Assembly: GCA_001936135.1 (NCBI GenBank)
Contig: CP012812.1
Span: forward strand, 1 to 64,000
Reading direction: 5' to 3'
Origin: Saccharomycopsis fibuligera x Saccharomycopsis cf. fibuligera
Taxonomy: Eukaryota > Ascomycota > Saccharomycetes > Ascoideales > Saccharomycopsidaceae
Length of the DNA stretch: 64,000 bases
A program made the translations under genes and the position numbers. A model generated the notes under the pieces. The model was not told the origin of the DNA. It saw only the letters and a program-made list of their open reading frames with translations, and searched no databases. Position 1 is the first letter of the stretch. Each line of letters starts with the position of its first letter. This document shows positions 59,410 to 64,000 of the stretch, in pieces.

Positions 59410-60401
59410 ATTGGGTGGATTGTAGAGGTTAACGATATAATTGATGTGAATGTGAATAATTCAGAAGAACTAATAAGTTGATATGTTAATACTTTGTCCC
59501 TGATATACGATATATTGAATGAGTATAAAAAATCGTCAATGAAAAAAGATGCCTTGTTTGTATGACAAACAAAAAAAAAAAAGTAAAAAAAGTAAAAAAA
59601 TAAAAAAAAAAGTAAAGACAGTCTATGCAACCAGCGCACGAACGAACGAAAATTTTTCGGATGTTGAAAAACTTTTACCACAGTGCGCGGCGCGTGAAGG
59701 GATTACTAAACCGGCTAGCTAGAACCAGCACCTGGACATTCGTTGATGAAGGACTGGCTGCTGTGGTATGTGTATATTAGACTTACCTGAAGAGTAGGGG
59801 GTTTTGTGATAAATAGGATCTTTGAAGAAGAGGATAGGTAAAGATGTAGTTTAGTGAGTCTAAATGATTTACACTCAAAGGTTCTTACAGTTTGTCCCTC
59901 GTTTTTTATTTTTTCTACTACACTTCGCTTTCTACTTGTGCTGTGTCATCCTCGTTCTGCTTCTTTATTGACTACAAAAAAAACTAACTAGAACGCGTGT
60001 TACCCGCCGTCTCACACTTTTTGAACGACGGGTTATCGCAGAAGTATCTCTCAGATATCTGACATCGAACAGAACTTCCTAGTGCATACTTTGTGTTGCT
60101 ACTAGATAATAGGTTTTATGGTTGAATAAAGTTGTTTCAATACGGTAGCAGAGTCAATCAAGCATTGTAAAAATGGTATTTTTGTTTCTTTTTCTTGCTC
60201 TCAAGCATGCGCATACATGGCACTATGATCATTTTTTGTAGCTAAACATTTTAGACTTTACGAAAACAAGGCATTAAAATCTAAAGGTGAACATGAAATT
60301 AAACCGTATTATACAAATAATAATATAAATTAGATAACTTGTCATGAAAAAATTAAAACAAAGTCAAATAAAGAAACCCAAAAAAGGCATTAAACAGGGT
60401 A
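59410..60401. other. Intergenic: SUI2 promoter and adhesin 3' flank
   Basis: These 992 bp hold A-runs near 59571-59611, immediately upstream of SUI2, and AT-rich sequence elsewhere. I find no tRNA, repeat or convincing frame. Confidence 0.45.
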
Positions 60402-63400
60402 TCATATCAAAAAAGGAACAAGAAAAAAGAATAACAATGGTAAGAACAGACTTTTGTTCCATTTAAAACTGATTGCGCTACCTTCAAGTACAGGTGGTAC
60501 CAGAGAAACAGAATCATCGTTTGAAGAAGAAGAAGAAGAAAATAATGGTTTTGATTGCCCAGTTGTGCTTGAGTAGACAGCTGAATGTATCATTGTAAAG
60601 CCATTTTGAGAGGACTGCTGATTTTCTGTGGTTCTAGTTCTAGTAGGCCTTTGTGTACTCTTACCCAAACTTGATGAGGCCATCGAAAATAAATCAGTCT
60701 TAGAAGGAGCAAGAGTCGAAACAGCAGACCTACCTCCAGAAGAAAATGAAGAAGAAGAAGAAGAAGAAGAAGAAGAAGAAGAAGAAGAAGAAGAAGAAGA
60801 AGAAGAAGAAGAAGAAGAAGAAGAAGAAGAAGAGGAGGAGGAGGAGGAGGAGGAGGAATCACCTGCTTTAGTTGAAGCCGGGATAGAGAAATCAGTAAAT
60901 GGACTAGAGGATTCAGCAGAGATGATAGTTTTAGTACTGGAAAAAGCAGAAGTTGCTTTTGGAGTTACCGAGAGAGCAGACGAAGAGAAAGTCCTTAAGC
61001 TGCTCATGCCTTCTTCACCGGTTTGAACCGGATTAGAATTTTGGCTCTCAGTGCTAGAAGGCTTTTCTGTTGTAACAGCTTGAGTAGTTGATTCAAAGAG
61101 TCCTTTACCAGAACCACCTGACGAAGTTTGTATCTTCAAATCATTAAGACTTTCAGAGGCTGTAGCAATTGATGATGATGTAACTGATGACGGCATAAGC
61201 GAGATTGCGGATTCAGAGCTGTAGGTAGACGATGGTGCACTACTTGACAATGACCCTACTGTAAATGGTTCAGACAATATAGAAGATATTTGTGGTGTTG
61301 CGGAGCTCAAATCTTGCTGTTCCGAAATGATGTTGTTTGAAGTACTAGATGGTGTAGCAGATGTTTGCCCAGAATGCGCGTCTGTAGAACTAACAAAGGA
61401 CATGGTTGCGCCAGATGTCGAGGAATCACGAATAAAACCTGCAAAATTCGATGTCAGAGAAGCGTCACTTTTGCTAAATGAACTAGAAGCTGTCATAGAA
61501 TCATATTTACCAGCACTAGAAGTCATTTGTGGTATAATTGTTGTGAGAATCGATGAATACAAAGATTGAGCACTATCGGTTGACATTGTACTCCTATTCC
61601 AATCTCCAAAAGACCATAATGCAGAATTTGAAGCTGAAGATACAGTTTCTGTTGAAGATTCAAAGAAAGACACATCTGTTGTTGGTGATAGGGTCGATGA
61701 AGTTAACGAAGTAGAAGCAGAAACGAATCCATATGTACTGTTTTGGTCAACAACCAATGAACTCTTAGACAACGCTTCACTTGAAGTTGACATTGACGGA
61801 GCACTGGTAGCACCAGTCATAACAGTGGTTAAAGTAGTACTAGTAGAGGACGCTCCAGGGTTAATATATGATAGAGTATCAACAATGGTTGAACTTCTAG
61901 GAATAGTAGAAGGTACTTTAACGGAAGTGGATAGAGACTCGGAGCTGCGTGCTTGGCCAGATGAGACTATCCCGGTAGCATTTGAATTGATTTCTGTTGT
62001 ACTAGATAAGCCAAAAGACGAGCTAAAATAGGACGCAGTAGTAGGAACTGTTGCTGTTATATTGTTTGGTACAGTAGATTTTTTGCTGATAGTGCTACTG
62101 ATACCAGCAACAGAGGTAAATATAATATCCGATTTCGTGATACTTGATTCCCTGGAGCTAATATTAGACACAATGGAACTATTGATCAAGGTTGTGCTTT
62201 CCACATTGGTGCTAAATGAGCCAGAAACAGTAACAGAAGCAGTAACAGAAGCAGTAGCAGAAGCAGTAGCAGAGGCAGTATCTGTTCTGTTCATATGAGT
62301 TGTAATTGCCGTACTGTTCCAGTGGCTAGCAATGGCTGTAGTAGAGTTGAGGCCAGATGAAGTTCTGGTGCTGGCAGGAGCAGATGTCAATACAGTGCTG
62401 TTCGTCAATCCAGAAGTAGCAGTGGTATTCCATTGTCCGCCTGTGGTGGTGGCCTTTCCAGCCGTACTCGTAGCATTCAGGATAGTGTTCCAATGGGCAA
62501 TGCTGCTAGAAGAAGCAGTAACAGTAGCAGAGGCAGAAGCAGAGGCAGTATCTGTTCTGTTCATAGGAGTTGTAATTGCCGTACTGTTCCAGTGGCTAGC
62601 AATGGCTGTAGTAGAGTTGAGGCCAGATGAAGTTCTGGTGCTGGCAGGAGCAGATGTCAATACAGTGCTGTTCGTCAATCCAGAAGTAGCAGTGGTATTC
62701 CATTGTCCGCCTGTGGTGGTGGCCTTTCCAGCCGTACTCGTAGCATTCAGGGTAGTGTTCCAGTGGGCAATGCTGCTAGAAGAAGCAGTAACAGTAGCAG
62801 AGGCAGAAGCAGAGGCAGAAGCAGAGGCAGAAGCAGAGGCAGAAGCAGTAGCAGAGGCAGTATCTGTTCTGTTCATAGGAGTTGTAATTGCCTTACTGTT
62901 CCAGTGGCTAGCAATGGCTGTAGTAGAGTTGAGGCCAGATGAAGTTCTGGTACTGGCAGGAGCAGATGTCAACACAGTGCTGTTCGTCAATCCAGAAGTA
63001 GCAGTGGTATTCCATTGTCCACCTGTGGTGGCTGAAACGCTAGCATATATGCTAGTGTTGACAGAAGAACTTGTAAAAACAGTTGCGGAGCTGCTGAAGT
63101 ATACTGTGGTTGGATTAGAAGTCTTTGTTAGTGTCAGACTGGCGTTATTCGATTTTTGTAATGTGCTTATTGAAGTTTGTGGGTAGTTTGGGTTGAAAGA
63201 AGTTCCATTTTTCGTAGTTCTGATGGTATTATTAAACTCTGATCCTGTTGAGATACTACTAGTATTCATCGAGATGATATTGGTGCTTGTAGAATCAGGT
63301 GTTACCGAAATAGTAGGCAAAGACAAGGTTTTAATCCAACTAGTTGTAGTGCCATTCCCATCATTTGAAAATTTTGAAAATGTTGCCGAACTTGAACTTA

Positions 63401-64000
63401 CCTAGGTCCTGTTCCGAACAAGATGTGTTGATAGCAGCTCGGAGGTTAGTTCCAACGTTGATGTAACAGTGGCATTACCTGTAAATGAAACGCTATTTGG
63501 TAAGGATGTAGTTGTTGAGTTTGAAAGCGACACAACAGAAGTTAGTGATACAAAAGGAGCAGAGCTATGTTCAGAAGGGCCGCTGGTATCTTCAGTTGAG
63601 TTTGCAGTTAAGAAACTAGCAGAACTTTCAAAACCACTCGATGAGTTTGCCTGTAGAGCAGAACTTGAGGTGATTGTCAGCGATGGCCATGGGTTCTCGA
63701 TGGTGGTGCTATCATTGGTAGTGGAATTAAATGCGGCGCTTGAGGTGCTCTCTGAGAAAACAAGTGACGAGGGTGATTCTGTGACACTGCTTTCCTTTTT
63801 ATTGAGACTTTCACTGACACTAACGGTGGTGATAATATAGCTGGTTGAGAAAGGTTTGGCTATGACGACTAAAACTGGAAGCTCAGTTTTCGTTGGGACA
63901 GAAACAATTGTCGATGTTTGCATCCCCGACCAGAAGCTCGTGACTGTGCGTGTTGGTCTTGGTGTTTCTACCACAACATTGGCCCACTGGTCTTGGTCTC
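60402..64000 (-). CDS. Ser/Thr-rich GPI-type cell-wall adhesin, 3' part; one in-frame stop; continues beyond the window
   Basis: The C-terminus has the pattern of a GPI-anchor signal: SAISFKWN then a hydrophobic end LFLPLLFFFLVPFLI. About 950 residues of Ser/Thr/Ala/Asn follow upstream, with many N-x-T/S sites, three near-identical repeats (62281-63033) and a poly-Ser run of about 45. A TAG codon (63402-63404) interrupts the frame. Reading continues in the same frame upstream for at least 195 codons to the window edge. That part ends towards the left with WANVVVETPRPTRTVTSFWSG and STIVSVPTKTELPVLVV, which resembles Als/flocculin-type repeat modules. The N-terminal domain and signal peptide lie outside the window. 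The gene may be a nonsense allele, use read-through, or contain a sequence error. The downstream piece alone (start 63326) would lack a signal peptide. Confidence 0.7.
60748..60857 (-). repeat. Trinucleotide repeat coding for poly-Ser
   Basis: About 110 bp of GAA, then GAG units on the + strand are read as TCT/TCC serine codons by the adhesin gene. Length-unstable microsatellites of this sort are common in fungal wall-protein genes. Confidence 0.9.
62281..63033 (-). repeat. Three near-identical tandem coding repeats in the adhesin
   Basis: On the + strand, units begin with TCTGTTCTGTTCAT at 62281, 62551 and 62863 (270, 312 and about 171 bp; the last is partial). They are almost identical base for base. 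The length difference comes from a nested 12-bp GCAGAGGCAGAA repeat of variable copy number coding Ala-Ser dipeptides. Each protein unit contains GGQWNTTATSGLTNSTVLTS and SHWNS(T/K)AITT. Identity at silent sites implies recent expansion or gene conversion. Confidence 0.92.

Noticed and set aside
60628-61026. Poly-Glu frame of 132 codons
   Set aside because: It is antisense to the adhesin poly-Ser run.
62332-63186. 284-codon Val/Ala-rich repeated frame on the + strand
   Set aside because: It is antisense to the adhesin repeats, which carry N-glycosylation sites and belong to the frame ending in a GPI signal.
63402-63478. Intron that would remove the adhesin stop codon
   Set aside because: The best candidate (GTAATG to CCTAG, with AACTAAC inside) is 77 bp and would shift the frame, and its 5' site is poor.

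Overview
The window reads as one arm of a chromosome from an ascomycete budding yeast, most likely of the CTG-Ser group (Candida/Debaryomyces/Scheffersomyces relatives). The reasons are AT-rich compact DNA, almost no introns, one short intron with a yeast-type branch site, orthologues of budding-yeast genes (RPC82, SWI1, BDF1, NOT5, USE1, APL1, HRQ1, MHO1, SUI2), a Zorro-like L1-clade LINE relic and a Ser/Thr-rich GPI-type adhesin. I did not count codons. If CTG means serine here, some leucines in conceptual translations are really serines.

Left part (1-14.4 kb) looks subtelomeric. The first 6.6 kb holds no credible gene. Its + strand is very rich in C and T and poor in G, which is the polarity expected for a chromosome end lying to the left. 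It is built of degenerate repeats: a unit of roughly 80-170 bp at 1-2.1 kb and a unit of about 0.7 kb from 2.3 to 6.6 kb. Then come a four-copy 20-bp repeat and a large minus-strand gene (8182-12468) for a RecQ-like helicase. Upstream of its helicase domain, this protein carries what looks like a complete set of tyrosine-recombinase signature residues. Diverged direct repeats lie on both sides of it. I regard this YR-helicase module as the most interesting object here, possibly a Y'-like or mobile subtelomeric element.

Middle part (14.4-42.3 kb) is ordinary single-copy euchromatin: an aldo-keto reductase; two head-to-head peroxisomal acyl-CoA synthetases (FAA2 paralogues) sharing a promoter that contains a 12-bp repeat; RPC82 (Pol III); SWI1 (SWI/SNF); an amadoriase/sarcosine-oxidase-type flavoenzyme divergent from a DAL5-family permease, with a CGG-N11-CCG site between them; a DHA2 drug/ion antiporter; BDF1; NOT5; and the SNARE USE1.

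From 43.4 to 48.6 kb lies a minus-strand non-LTR retrotransposon relic, broken into several frames and lacking its RT catalytic core. It ends close to a tRNA-Val(AAC) gene. The right part (49.2-64 kb) has APL1 (AP-2 beta), HRQ1, an unknown 91-residue protein, an intron-containing DUF4112 gene, MHO1, SUI2 (eIF2-alpha) and the 3' part of a large adhesin gene. The adhesin gene has near-identical internal repeats and one in-frame stop, and it runs off the window end.
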